From NCBI GenBank assembly GCA_038147495.1, contig JAYQTT010000014.1, positions 3,142 to 67,141 on the forward strand: 64,000 nucleotides of DNA, given 5' to 3'. The position numbers and the translations under genes were made by a program. Under the pieces are notes generated by a model. The model was not told the origin of the DNA, did no database searches, and saw only the letters and a program-made list of their open reading frames with translations. Below are positions 27,137 through 36,289 of the stretch, piece by piece. Origin of the DNA: MED-G116 sp038147495. Its GTDB lineage: Bacteria > Pseudomonadota > Alphaproteobacteria > Puniceispirillales > Puniceispirillaceae. The stretch's first letter is position 1. Each line of letters begins with the position of its first letter.

Positions 27137-28285
27137 ATGGCTGACGCGTCAAAGACACCTGCTTCACGAACCGGCAAAACTCTGTCCTCGAACCTGCGGT
27201 TTGGCTGGACAACGGGCACCTGTGCCACGGCAGCCGTCAATGCTGCCTATATGGCACTTGTTACCGGGCAATTTCCTGAAAAAGTGTCTGTGGTCACGCC
27301 GTCTGGCAAGCAGGCCGACCTTGACGTCAGCTTCACCCGTGAGCCGGGCGGGCACGACACAGACCGCTGGCGTATGGCAGGAATTATCAAAGATGCTGGC
27401 GATGATCCGGATGTCACCCATGGTGCGTTGATTTGTGCGCGTGTTTCGGCCGCGCGGCAAGGTGATGGGGTGATTTTTATGGGCGGAGACGGCGTAGGCA
27501 TCGTAACCAAGCCAGGATTGCCAATCGAGGTTGGCGAACCCGCAATCAATCCGGTGCCGCGCCAAATGATGCGCGAGATGATTACTGCACTTGCAGGAAG
27601 GTTGAATGGGCCACGTGATGTTGTGATTGAGATATCGGTTCCTGATGGCGCTGATATTGCGCTTCGGACATGGAACCCGCGCCTTGGTATTGAGGGAGGA
27701 ATTTCCATTCTTGGGACAACCGGCGTTGTTCGGCCATTTTCCTGTTCTGCGTGGATAGCGTCTATCCATCGTGGCATTGACGTGGCGCGGGCCAACGGGT
27801 TGCCGCATGTCATGGGATCGACAGGTGCGACATCTGAAAATTTTGCCCGAAGCCGGTATGACCTTCCGGATATAGCCTGTCTGGATATGGGGGATTTTGT
27901 GGGTGGCATGCTCAAATATTTGCGCGGCAATCCGGTTCCAAGCCTGACCATCGCTGGTGGTGCCGGCAAGATGGTGAAGTTTGCACAAGGCGCTGTTGAC
28001 CTTCATTCCGCCCGCTCACAGGTTGATTTTGATCTTTTGGCGACATTGGCCAGTGATCATGACATTGATCCGGAACCGGTCCGCCGGGCAAATACCGTGC
28101 TGGAAGTGATGTCAAACTTGAAAGGGGGCGACCGGGACAAACTTGCCAATGCTATCGCCGATGGCGCGCTGAACACGGCGACAAAATTATTAAAGGGGGC
28201 TGATATTGCCCTCGAAATACTGGTTGTCAGCCGAGATGGACAATTGCTTGGACAGGCAGGGTGTCTGCAAGGCAGGGCACAATGA
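27137..28285 (+). CDS. cbiD: CbiD, cobalt-precorrin-5B C1-methyltransferase
   Basis: CbiD methylates C-1 in the early-cobalt pathway, replacing the unrelated CobF of the oxygen-dependent one. The family start LRFGWTTGTCATAAVNAAY lies at residues 21-39. GVGIVTKPGLPIEVGEPAINPVPR and the GTTGVVRPFS block follow, then MGDFVGGMLKY and AGGAGKMVKFAQG. Length is 382 residues, normal. With CbiX and CbiG it marks the oxygen-independent type of chemistry. It overlaps cobK (ATGA). No riboswitch is seen in its leader. Confidence 0.94.
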   Translation: MADASKTPASRTGKTLSSNLRFGWTTGTCATAAVNAAYMALVTGQFPEKVSVVTPSGKQADLDVSFTREPGGHDTDRWRMAGIIKDAGDDPDVTHGALICARVSAARQGDGVIFMGGDGVGIVTKPGLPIEVGEPAINPVPRQMMREMITALAGRLNGPRDVVIEISVPDGADIALRTWNPRLGIEGGISILGTTGVVRPFSCSAWIASIHRGIDVARANGLPHVMGSTGATSENFARSRYDLPDIACLDMGDFVGGMLKYLRGNPVPSLTIAGGAGKMVKFAQGAVDLHSARSQVDFDLLATLASDHDIDPEPVRRANTVLEVMSNLKGGDRDKLANAIADGALNTATKLLKGADIALEILVVSRDGQLLGQAGCLQGRAQ

Positions 28286-29085
28286 CATTACCACGAAAAA
28301 AACTGCTGGTTTTGGCGGGGACGCATGAGGCACGCCAGCTTGTCGAGAAACTTGCCGATACCGGTGCCTTTGAGATCATCGCCTCGCTTGCTGGTGCCAC
28401 AAAGGCGCCTTTATCAATGGCGGCAAATGTCCGGACTGGTGGCTTTGGCGGTGCCGAAGGTCTGGCTGAATATTGCCGGGCCGAGTCGGTCGATGCGCTT
28501 GTCGATGTGACACATCCTTTCGCGCGGCATATCAGCCGAAATGCAGTAAAAGCAGCCGAGATGCGAGACATTCCGTGTTTTTCCTATGAACGGCCACCAT
28601 GGGCGGCGCAACCGGGTGATGCGTGGCGTGAGTTTGCCAGTTGGCAGGACATGGTTGATGCAATTCCGGCGGGGTGCAGGGTGTTTTTGGCCGGTGGCAC
28701 CGCGTCAATCGAAGCATTTTGTGCGCGTGACGATATTCACCTGTGGGCACGGGCGTTGAATGTTTCCGGCTACAATGATACCGACAAGCATCGCTTTTTG
28801 AACGCGATGCCAAATCAGGATATGAATGCCGAGGCAGACCTGTTTTCGAAATATGATATTGAACTTTTGTGCTGCAAGAACGCCGGTGGCCGTGCCAGCA
28901 TCGCCAAAATAGAGGCGGCGCGTTCGCTTGGCATACCAATTTGGCTTTTGGCGCGGGCAAAGAGAGAAAACAACGTGCCTCGCGAACAAATCCATGACAA
29001 TGTTGAACAGCTTTTTGATGCTTTGATGCGGTTTGCCGGACACGCAACAGATGCCTTTGACAATAAGACGGCCAGCAAGAGTTAG
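28282..29085 (+). CDS. cobK: CobK, precorrin-6A reductase
   Basis: CobK (CbiJ) reduces the C18-C19 double bond of (cobalt-)precorrin-6A with NAD(P)H. The 267-residue protein opens with LLVLAGTHEARQLVEKL. It then has AEYCRAESVDALVDVTHPFA, the FSYERPPW block, VFLAGGTASIEAF, and near the end LLCCKNAGGRASIAKIEAA with IPIWLLAR, all conserved in the family. The start overlaps the cbiD stop. Together with the other genes it completes the ring-reduction step of the pathway. Confidence 0.93.
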   Translation: MTLPRKKLLVLAGTHEARQLVEKLADTGAFEIIASLAGATKAPLSMAANVRTGGFGGAEGLAEYCRAESVDALVDVTHPFARHISRNAVKAAEMRDIPCFSYERPPWAAQPGDAWREFASWQDMVDAIPAGCRVFLAGGTASIEAFCARDDIHLWARALNVSGYNDTDKHRFLNAMPNQDMNAEADLFSKYDIELLCCKNAGGRASIAKIEAARSLGIPIWLLARAKRENNVPREQIHDNVEQLFDALMRFAGHATDAFDNKTASKS

Positions 29086-29106
29086 AGAACAAAAAGGGAA
29101 TTATTT

Positions 29107-30285
29107 ATGACTGAAAAAGTTGTCATTCTTGGCGGTAAACGCTCAGCAATCGGAAAATTTGGTGGATCGCTTGCGGATGTGCCACCATCACAACTTGGCA
29201 CGATTGTCACAAAGGCTGCGTTGGAAAGCGTTAATGTTGCAGCTGCGGATGTTGATCACAGTGTTTATGGCAATGTCCTTCATGGCGAAGCACGAGATGT
29301 CTATATCTCAAGGGTGATTGCGCTGGAGTCGGGCTTGCCGACGCATGCGCCGGCCTTGACGGTGAATCGCCTGTGCGGTTCGGGCTTGCAGGCTATTGTC
29401 TCGGCGATTCAGTTGGTTCAGCTGGGTGATGCAAAGATCGCCATCGGTGGCGGCGTCGAATCGATGTCGCGCGCGGGCTATCTCCTGCCTAAATTGCGGT
29501 TTGGGGCGAAAATGGGTGACGCGGCTGCGATCGATATGATGCTTGCGTCTCTTCATGATCCGTTCGGCAACGGGCATATGGGCATCACCGCAGAGAACAT
29601 TGCCGATAAATTCGGTGTCTCGCGTGAAGATCAGGATGATTTTGCTGTTGTCAGCCAGGAACGGGCAGCACGTGCTATCGCCGAGGGACGCTTTGTCGAT
29701 CAGATTGTCGGTATCGATGTCGGGCGTGGCAAACATGCCCGGCATTTTGACGTTGATGAACATCCTCGTGCCAGCAGCCGTGAGGATTTGGCAGGGCTTC
29801 GGGCGGCCTTCAAGGATGGCGGGAGTGTTACCGCCGGTAATGCGAGTGGTCTCAATGATGGCGCGGCGGCAGTTGTGCTGGCCAGCGAGACCGAGGCTGA
29901 AAGGCGTGGTCTCAAACCGATGGCGAGGGTTTTGTCATACGGTTTTGCCGCTGTGCCGCCTGAAATCATGGGGATAGGGCCTGTACCCGCCAGCCGTATT
30001 GCGCTTGAGCGTGCCGGGATCGGCGTTGATGATCTCTATGTGATCGAATCGAATGAGGCGTTTGCAGCGCAGGCTTGTTATGTCAGCCGCGAGCTTGGTC
30101 TGGATCCGGAAAAGGTTAATCCGAATGGTGGTGCCATTGCGCTTGGCCATCCGGTTGGTGCAACAGGCGCGATCCTGACCCTGAAGCTTGTCCATGAATT
30201 GCAGCGCACGGGCGGGCGTTATGGCCTTGTTACACTGTGTATTGGTGGCGGGCAGGGCATTTCAATGGTTGTGGAGGCCGTGTAA
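29107..30285 (+). CDS. Acetyl-CoA acetyltransferase (thiolase)
   Basis: This thiolase condenses or cleaves acyl-CoA using the acyl-enzyme Cys90 in NRLCGSGLQAI. The second active-site cysteine is in TLCIGGGQGI near the end, and the histidine in NGGAIALGHPVGATGAI. The 392-residue length is that of the AtoB/PhaA/FadA group. The next gene, a fused enoyl-CoA hydratase/3-hydroxyacyl-CoA dehydrogenase, makes fatty-acid beta-oxidation the likely job. Acetoacetyl-CoA formation is an alternative. The ATG at 29107 has an AAGGGAA site. No other beta-oxidation gene is adjacent. Confidence 0.9.
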   Translation: MTEKVVILGGKRSAIGKFGGSLADVPPSQLGTIVTKAALESVNVAAADVDHSVYGNVLHGEARDVYISRVIALESGLPTHAPALTVNRLCGSGLQAIVSAIQLVQLGDAKIAIGGGVESMSRAGYLLPKLRFGAKMGDAAAIDMMLASLHDPFGNGHMGITAENIADKFGVSREDQDDFAVVSQERAARAIAEGRFVDQIVGIDVGRGKHARHFDVDEHPRASSREDLAGLRAAFKDGGSVTAGNASGLNDGAAAVVLASETEAERRGLKPMARVLSYGFAAVPPEIMGIGPVPASRIALERAGIGVDDLYVIESNEAFAAQACYVSRELGLDPEKVNPNGGAIALGHPVGATGAILTLKLVHELQRTGGRYGLVTLCIGGGQGISMVVEAV

Positions 30286-30335
30286 GCATCTGCATAGGGC
30301 GTCCCTGAGGAATAATGGGTTTTTTGGAGCAGATT

Positions 30336-32258
30336 ATGAGTGACTACAGCCATTTCAGTTTGACGCGCGATGATGATGATGTCGCATGGCTGAAAATCGA
30401 TGTTGCGGGCAAATCGGTCAATGTAATGGCCAGTGATGTGATGGTTGAGCTCTCGGCCATCACCCGTGAGCTCGCCGAAAACCCCCCATCCGGACTGGTC
30501 TTTTATTCGGGAAAGGAAAGGGGGTTTATTTTTGGTGCGGACATCAATGAATTTGCCGATTTTCCGGATAGGGCGGCTGTTGAGGCGCATATTTTTGGTG
30601 TTTTGGAGAGCTTTCAGAGGATTGAAGATCTCCCCTGCATGACCGTGATCCTCGTTGATGGGATTTGTCTTGGTGGCGGCTATGAAATGGCGCTGGCGTT
30701 TGATCGAATCATTGGTGTCAATCATCCGTCCTGTCAGGTTGGTTTGCCCGAAATCAATCTTGGCCTTTTGCCGGGATATGGTGGGTCCGGACGTTCATTT
30801 GCCCGCATGGGGCTTGAGGGTGCGCTTAAATTGGTGCTGCATGGCCGCCCCGTTCGGGCGGCTGATGCTTTGGCAATGGGCGCGATTGACCATGTTGTTG
30901 CAAGCAAGGATGACCTGAAAGATGCGGCCAAACGCGCCATTGCCGGTGATATTGATCGCAAACCACCGCAAATTTGTGACAATCCGGAAGAATTGATTGC
31001 CAAGGAACGTGCCGCTATCGCCGCACGAACACGTCCAGAGAACACGCCAGCTCCTTTCGCGATCCTTGACCATTATTCTCATAAGGATTTGAATAAAAAT
31101 AATATCATAGAGCGCGAAACAAAACTGTTTTCTGAGCTAATGATGACGCCTGCCTCAGCTGGTCTACGTCGTGTGTTCCAGCTGAATGACCTTGTCAAAA
31201 AAGGGGGGCGCGGTGATCCGGCTGTGTCTCACATTCATGTCATTGGCGCTGGTGTCATGGGCGGTGATATTGCGGCGGTGGCAGCGATGAGCGGTTTTAA
31301 GGTGACGCTTCAGGACATGAATGGCGATGCCATAAACGCAGCTTTGGCGCGTGCGGAAACGCTTTATGAGAGACGGTTGAAAAATCCGGACAAGGTGGCA
31401 TCAACGATGGCCCGCCTGACGGGTGATCCGGATGGCGTGGGTCTGGCTGAGGCCGATTTGCTGATTGAGGCGGTTGCCGAAGTGCCGGAGGTCAAGAAGG
31501 CGGTGTTTGCCGCTGCGGAAAAACAGATGAAACCGTCTGCCATCATGGCGACCAATACGTCGGCTATTCCTCTCGAAGACATTGCCGCCGCGCTGGATGA
31601 TCCATCCCGCTTGATTGGGATGCATTTCTTCAATCCTGTTCCGGTGCTACCGCTGGTTGAGATCATTTACACCAACGCCAGCAATCCGGAATTTGTGGCG
31701 CGGGCAATGTATGTTGGCGGGGCGATGAAAAAACAGCCGATCCGGTGTAAATCGTCACCGGGCTTTTTGGTCAATCGTGCATTGCTCCCCTATGTTTTTA
31801 AAGCCATTGACGCGGTGATTGACGGGGCGAATGCCGATTTGCTGGATCAGGCGATGGTGCGTTTTGGCATGCCGATGGGCCCGATTGAACTCGCCGATCA
31901 AGTCGGGCTGGATGTCTGTCACGATGCTGGTGTGGTGCTTGGCATATCTGACACATCCCGGTCCAAGCTGAAAGCGATGATGGAGGCAGGCACGATTGGC
32001 CGCAAATCCGGATCAGGCTTTTATGCATGGGACGACAAGAAAGCCGTCAGGCCGCGGGCGGATTATGATGGTGCCGAGATGGACAAAATTGCCCATGATT
32101 TATTGGCACCCCTGATTGCGGAATGCAGGGCGGCGGTTGAAGAGGGCGTTGTTGATTCGGCTGATATGGCCGATGCCGCATGCATTTTTGGAATTGGTTT
32201 TCCAGCGCATACCGGTGGTCCATTGTTTTGGTATGAGGGTGTCGGCAAAGGTGTTTGA
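30336..32258 (+). CDS. Fused enoyl-CoA hydratase / 3-hydroxyacyl-CoA dehydrogenase (FadJ/FadB-like)
   Basis: This is the multifunctional beta-oxidation alpha-subunit type, 640 residues from the ATG at 30336 (GGAG site). Residues 1 to about 190 are the crotonase domain, with oxyanion-hole segments FGADINEF and DGICLGGGYEMALAFD and the catalytic Glu in LPEINLGLLPGYGGS. The dehydrogenase domain follows, with the NAD motif VIGAGVMGGDIA and the catalytic His in GMHFFNPVPVLPLVEII. A C-terminal dimerisation region starts with SSPGFLVNR. It is about 70-90 residues shorter than E. coli FadB/FadJ. The stop overlaps the EamA gene start (TGATG). Confidence 0.9.
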   Translation: MSDYSHFSLTRDDDDVAWLKIDVAGKSVNVMASDVMVELSAITRELAENPPSGLVFYSGKERGFIFGADINEFADFPDRAAVEAHIFGVLESFQRIEDLPCMTVILVDGICLGGGYEMALAFDRIIGVNHPSCQVGLPEINLGLLPGYGGSGRSFARMGLEGALKLVLHGRPVRAADALAMGAIDHVVASKDDLKDAAKRAIAGDIDRKPPQICDNPEELIAKERAAIAARTRPENTPAPFAILDHYSHKDLNKNNIIERETKLFSELMMTPASAGLRRVFQLNDLVKKGGRGDPAVSHIHVIGAGVMGGDIAAVAAMSGFKVTLQDMNGDAINAALARAETLYERRLKNPDKVASTMARLTGDPDGVGLAEADLLIEAVAEVPEVKKAVFAAAEKQMKPSAIMATNTSAIPLEDIAAALDDPSRLIGMHFFNPVPVLPLVEIIYTNASNPEFVARAMYVGGAMKKQPIRCKSSPGFLVNRALLPYVFKAIDAVIDGANADLLDQAMVRFGMPMGPIELADQVGLDVCHDAGVVLGISDTSRSKLKAMMEAGTIGRKSGSGFYAWDDKKAVRPRADYDGAEMDKIAHDLLAPLIAECRAAVEEGVVDSADMADAACIFGIGFPAHTGGPLFWYEGVGKGV

Positions 32259-33172
32259 TGGAAAGTAGTCAAGGCGAGATTTCCGCGCCAAGGGACAGGA
32301 TCGTCCTTGTTTCAATTTGCTGGATGCTTGTCAGTTGTCTGATGTTTGCCACGGTGATGGCTGGCATTCGGATGTTTCTTGTTGATCTGCCACCGGAACA
32401 AACGGTTTTTTTGCGTTACCTTGTTGGCGCAGGATTGATGTTGCCGCTTGTTGCCTCACGTCTTCCGGCACTCGCCAGTACAAAACACAAGGGAAAGCTG
32501 GTGTTGCGCTGTTTGCTGCATGGCCTTGGCGTTTACACATGGTTTTATGCGGTACTGAAAGTGCCGCTTGCTGACGTCAATGCGTTGTTAAATCTTGGAC
32601 CGATTTATGCGACTCTTGGGGCGGTGATCCTGTTTGGCGAAAAGCTGAAGCTGCGGCGTATTCTTGCCATTGTTATCTCATTTGCTGGCGCGCTAATCGT
32701 GATCAAGCCCGGATTTTCTGACTTCAATATGGGCACGCTCGCGATATTGATGGCTGCGCCTTTGTTTGCCTTTTCCGACCTTATAGCCAAGGGGCTAAAG
32801 GCCTATCACGATGATCATTTGATCATTTTTTCGCTGTCGATAGGTATTTCGGCACTTCTGTTGATCCCCGCTCTTTACGCCTGGACGCCGTTGAACGGGT
32901 CACAATGGTTTGGCGTGATGGTGATCGCGGTGTGCGCAACAATCGGACATGTAACATTGATGAAAGCGTTTCGGGGGCCAATGTGGGCGGCGCAGTCGGG
33001 CAAATATATTCAGCTGGTATTCGTAACCAGCTATGGCTTCTTTCTTTTTGCTGAAATACCCGCGATTTCAACAATCGCCGGGGCGTTGATTGTGTGTGGA
33101 GCGGTGTCATATATCGCATTTCGGGAGAGCCAGCTGCGCACACCAAAGCCGCCTATACATCCGGTTGCTTAG
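32258..33172 (+). CDS. DMT-superfamily (EamA) membrane transporter
   Basis: This is a ten-span inner-membrane protein of the drug/metabolite transporter superfamily, 304 residues with two EamA repeats. Typical parts are the segment LRYLVGAGLMLPL in repeat one, VPLADVNALLNLGPIYATLGAVILFGEKL, and LMKAFRGPMWAAQSGKYIQLVF in repeat two. Substrates of such proteins are amino acids, metabolites or drugs; none can be assigned here. The ATG at 32258 overlaps the stop of the beta-oxidation gene, so it is cotranscribed with it. That may hint at export of a product of acyl-CoA metabolism. Confidence 0.85.
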   Translation: MESSQGEISAPRDRIVLVSICWMLVSCLMFATVMAGIRMFLVDLPPEQTVFLRYLVGAGLMLPLVASRLPALASTKHKGKLVLRCLLHGLGVYTWFYAVLKVPLADVNALLNLGPIYATLGAVILFGEKLKLRRILAIVISFAGALIVIKPGFSDFNMGTLAILMAAPLFAFSDLIAKGLKAYHDDHLIIFSLSIGISALLLIPALYAWTPLNGSQWFGVMVIAVCATIGHVTLMKAFRGPMWAAQSGKYIQLVFVTSYGFFLFAEIPAISTIAGALIVCGAVSYIAFRESQLRTPKPPIHPVA

Positions 33173-33184
33173 CGAGGCAGGGAC

Positions 33185-33982
33185 ATGGATTTTGGAAGTT
33201 TTGACATCATTACGACAACGCCAGTCTATTTCTGGAGCGTTGCGGTCATGGCCGTTCTGGCCGTGGCAATTTCGAAATCCGGATTTGGCGGTGCGCTAGG
33301 ATCGCTCAGCGTGCCTGTACTGTTGTTTGTGTTGCCCCCAAAGGCGACGCTCGGTGTTTTGCTACCTCTGTTTTTGGTGATTGATGTATGGGTTGTGCAT
33401 ACATGGCGGCGCATGCTTGATCGCCGCATACTCCTTTTCATGTGCGTTTTCGGGGTTTTAGGTCAATTGGTGGGGTGGGTGCTTTTCGATTATCTCAGTG
33501 ATCGGGTGCTGACATTCCTGATTGGAACAATTGCCATTATTACCGCGGCAAATTATGCGCGGCGCAGAGTATGGCCCGCCGCACAATCGCATGCCGAGAT
33601 CGCCGCAGCAGTCTCCAGACGTATATGGCAACGCTCGGCGCTTTGGTGCGGGCTGTCCGGCGTGTCCAGTTTTGTCTCGCTTGCTGGAGGCATACCGGCA
33701 CAGGTGTTTCTCCTGCCGCACGGTTTGGCGCGACAAGCCTTTGTTGGTACGATGTGTGTTTATTTTCTAACGATTAATCTTGCGAAAATTCCATTCTATT
33801 TTGATGTCGGAATCTTTACCGCAGAGACATTCAAGGTGGCGGTGTTTCTGTTGCCGGTTATCCCTTTGGGAGTGATGATTGGTCGTTGGCTGAACAGCAA
33901 TATGAGTGACCGCATCTTTTACGACATCAGCCATTTCATCCTGCTTTGCATGGGCGCGCGCTTGATACATGTCTCCGTCTAG
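33185..33982 (+). CDS. TauE/SafE-family sulfite exporter-like permease
   Basis: This is a membrane protein of 265 residues with about eight hydrophobic spans in two halves. The family motif region ISKSGFGGALGSLSVPVLLFVLPPKATLGVLLPLF is in the first half. SLAGGIPAQVFLLPHGLARQAFVGT is in the second. TauE/SafE members move sulfite, sulfoacetate or other organosulfonates out of the cell, but many are uncharacterised. It begins 12 bases after the EamA gene stop in the same direction. The substrate is unknown. Confidence 0.85.
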   Translation: MDFGSFDIITTTPVYFWSVAVMAVLAVAISKSGFGGALGSLSVPVLLFVLPPKATLGVLLPLFLVIDVWVVHTWRRMLDRRILLFMCVFGVLGQLVGWVLFDYLSDRVLTFLIGTIAIITAANYARRRVWPAAQSHAEIAAAVSRRIWQRSALWCGLSGVSSFVSLAGGIPAQVFLLPHGLARQAFVGTMCVYFLTINLAKIPFYFDVGIFTAETFKVAVFLLPVIPLGVMIGRWLNSNMSDRIFYDISHFILLCMGARLIHVSV

Positions 33983-34086
33983 CAGTTTTGCCGGATGGCG
34001 GCATGCCAGTGATTGAATGCGGCGTGGTGATACGCCATATTGGGTCAGGGTTCGGGAGTTTTACCGGGCGAGGTTAGGAGTTTGAC

Positions 34087-34290
34087 ATGACAAGATGGCG
34101 GCATTTGGCAGTGGCTATCGGCGTTGTGCCGGCATTGATTATTTATGTTGGTATCGTGCTTTGGCTATCAAGCTTTGTGACCGAAATTCATGGTTTGATT
34201 GATTTCCTGTTCTTTGTGGTTGCTGGTCTGGCCTGGATACCGGCGGCAAGTCTAGTGGTCAAATGGCTGGCAAAACATGAAGCCAGATGA
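34087..34290 (+). CDS. DUF2842 family small membrane protein
   Basis: This is a 67-residue protein with two transmembrane helices (AVAIGVVPALIIYVGIVLW and DFLFFVVAGLAWIPAA) and a basic C-terminal end, as in DUF2842, a family largely confined to alphaproteobacteria. The ATG at 34087 is preceded by a GGTTAGGAG site. It overlaps the SprT-like gene by 14 bases. No function is known. Confidence 0.7.
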   Translation: MTRWRHLAVAIGVVPALIIYVGIVLWLSSFVTEIHGLIDFLFFVVAGLAWIPAASLVVKWLAKHEAR

Positions 34291-34792
34291 CACGTCAAAA
34301 GCATCGCAGACGTCTGAAAAGGCGGGTAACGAAGACACCTTAGCCAGCACAACAGATCGAGCCAGACCACATGCGGCAGCGTTGGAGTTGGCGTCAGAAT
34401 TAATGGCGGAACATGGGCTGTCGGGCTGGCGGATAAGGCTTGATCATGCGCGCCGCCGTGCCGGTTTGTGCGACTTTTCGGCCAAAGTCATCTCCTTGTC
34501 TCGGCACTATGTAAGGCATGCAGAACCGGATCACATTCGCGATACAATTCTGCATGAAATTGCGCATGCGTTGGTTGGACCTCGTCATGGTCACGATGCT
34601 GTATGGCGGCGAAAGGCAAGAGAAATCGGGTGCACCGCGACACGATGCCATAATTTGTCCTTTTCTGAGGCAAGATGGGTCATGCGATGTCCAAATGGGT
34701 GTTTCTCGGTAGAACGGCATCGCCGCAAATCTGGCCTTGTGTGCGCAAAATGCAGGACAAGTGTCGAGTTTGTTGGGGCAGAGGATGTTTGA
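34277..34792 (+). CDS. SprT-like zinc metalloprotease domain protein
   Basis: This is a 171-residue protein with a zincin motif HEIAH at residues 93-97 and a downstream histidine pair (RHGHDAVW) that can supply the third ligand. The C-terminal zinc-ribbon-like part has CPNGC and CAKC pairs. This matches the SprT/SprT-like family, whose eukaryotic relative Spartan degrades DNA-protein crosslinks; the bacterial role is little studied. The first 30 residues are low-complexity and may not be part of the fold. It overlaps genes on both sides, suggesting one transcript with DUF2842 and the oxygenase-like gene. Confidence 0.8.
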   Translation: MKPDDTSKASQTSEKAGNEDTLASTTDRARPHAAALELASELMAEHGLSGWRIRLDHARRRAGLCDFSAKVISLSRHYVRHAEPDHIRDTILHEIAHALVGPRHGHDAVWRRKAREIGCTATRCHNLSFSEARWVMRCPNGCFSVERHRRKSGLVCAKCRTSVEFVGAEDV

Positions 34793-35426
34793 GCTGACCG
34801 CCGAGCGGCTTGGTCGCATTCGCCGCGCACTTGCAAGGTTGCAAGCACCGCAAACCCGGCTTGTCAGCTTTGATTTTTTTTCGGATGCAGAAATCGATGC
34901 TTTGCGTGCTGAAGCTCTGGCTCAGGATTTTCGCAAGGCACAGGCTGAAATCAATCACCGGGGCCGTGCTGTCTTTCAGGATTTTGACGTGTGTTTTCCA
35001 GCACCGCGTGTTGGAAGCCTTGACGCCGTTGCCACGCAATTGGAAACAGGGCTCTACACCGCGTCTCAATCCTTGTCACGGCCAGTTTTTGCTGCGCCCT
35101 TTGAACTTGCTGATTTTGCCATACAACATTATCCGCGAGGGGCACGTGGCATCGGCATTCATCGGGATGGGCTTCGCTATCGGCATATTGTGGTGATCAT
35201 CACCTTGGCGGGAGTGTCGCGTTTGTTTGCCTGCGATGACCGACAGGGACGAAACAAACGACGGATCGATGACCGGCCAGGCCGAGTCGTGTTGCTGTCA
35301 GCCGCGGGGTTTGACGGACGCGAGGGCGAGGATGCGCGGCCCTTGCATGGTGTTGATCTGGTTGAAGACGGGCGCTTGTCACTCGGGTTTCGGGCGGCAC
35401 CAGAAGCCCCGCAAGCCACCCAATAG
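34785..35426 (+). CDS. Probable 2-oxoglutarate/Fe(II)-dependent oxygenase
   Basis: This is a 213-residue protein with a jelly-roll oxygenase pattern: His126 and Asp128 in GIHRDG, a distal His188 in PLHGVD, and Arg203 in LSLGFR for the 2-oxoglutarate carboxylate. Strands such as HIVVIITLAG and RVVLLSAAGF fit the fold. The likely start is the ATG at 34785, which overlaps the protease-like gene by 8 bases and has GGGG upstream. An earlier ATG at 34737 is less probable. The substrate is unknown. Coupling to a SprT-like gene could hint at protein or nucleic acid repair, but this is weak inference. Confidence 0.55.
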   Translation: MFELTAERLGRIRRALARLQAPQTRLVSFDFFSDAEIDALRAEALAQDFRKAQAEINHRGRAVFQDFDVCFPAPRVGSLDAVATQLETGLYTASQSLSRPVFAAPFELADFAIQHYPRGARGIGIHRDGLRYRHIVVIITLAGVSRLFACDDRQGRNKRRIDDRPGRVVLLSAAGFDGREGEDARPLHGVDLVEDGRLSLGFRAAPEAPQATQ

Positions 35427-35671
35427 GCTTGTTCCAATGTGAAGAATGACCTGATGCGCGCGCCGCCACATAAAAAAGCTGTCAGCCGATAGCCGTTTTG
35501 CACGATTTTTCTTGCGCAAACTTCTTGTCATTGGCACGGTTAAATTCTGGAGCGCCCATCTGCTCCCTTCATACAACTGATGTATTTTAAAGGATGGGCG
35601 CATTGAGTGCGCGTTCCAGCGGGGGACCGTTTGTGCATTTCGCACTCTAACCTTTGCAAGGGAGTCACATC

Positions 35672-36289
35672 ATGCAAATCAGTGTTTCAGGCAAGAATAT
35701 GGACATGGGGATGGCATTTCAGGAACATGCCCAAACATCTCTTGATGCTGTCGTGGGAAAATATTTCCAGAATGCGGTCAGTGGCCATGTAACACTGGAA
35801 AAAGCGGAATCCGGGTTCACTGTAAAAACACGCGTGGCTTTATCCCGCAGGATAGAGCTTGAAGCAACTGGCAGAGCGGTTGACGCTCATGCGGCGCTTG
35901 ATGCGGCCATTGAGCATGCGGAAAAACGACTTCGCAGGCACAAGCGCAGATTGAAAAACCATCGGGGCACCGTCACGTCTGGAGAGGAAGATGATGTGAT
36001 GTCAGCGCCGATGACTGTCTATGCATCGGCTGAAGACATTGTTGCCGCAGATGATTTTGATGAGGACTCAGATCAGGAACTCCATACAGGCTTGCCTGTA
36101 GTTGCCGATCTTTCCTATGACATCGAGGTGCTGACGGTTGAGCAAGCCGTTATGCGAATCGAGCTTGGTGGCGACAATATGCTGATGTTCCGCAACGCCA
36201 GTCATTTTGGGCTTAATGTGGTGCATCGCCGTGAAGATGGTACGATCGGATGGATTGACCCAAGAGGCACACGCCGTCTGAGTTCTTGA
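35672..36289 (+). CDS. hpf: Long-form ribosome hibernation promoting factor
   Basis: HPF binds the 30S subunit in the decoding channel and, in the long form, pairs 70S ribosomes into 100S dimers in slow growth. Residues 1 to about 100 are the S30AE domain (MQISVSGKNMDMG, a basic helix with EKRLRRHKRRLKNH). After an acidic linker, the C-terminal dimerisation domain has the family pattern MRIELGGDNMLMFRNASHFGLNVVHRREDGTIGWIDP. Length is 205 residues. The ATG at 35672 has AAGGGAG upstream. The 245 bases before it hold no gene. It is convergent with cobC, with stops one base apart. Confidence 0.93.
   Translation: MQISVSGKNMDMGMAFQEHAQTSLDAVVGKYFQNAVSGHVTLEKAESGFTVKTRVALSRRIELEATGRAVDAHAALDAAIEHAEKRLRRHKRRLKNHRGTVTSGEEDDVMSAPMTVYASAEDIVAADDFDEDSDQELHTGLPVVADLSYDIEVLTVEQAVMRIELGGDNMLMFRNASHFGLNVVHRREDGTIGWIDPRGTRRLSS

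Noticed and set aside
35530..35560. TGGCACG-like sequence before hpf resembling a sigma-54 promoter
   Set aside because: The matching -12 TTGC element is absent at the required spacing, so no promoter is claimed.
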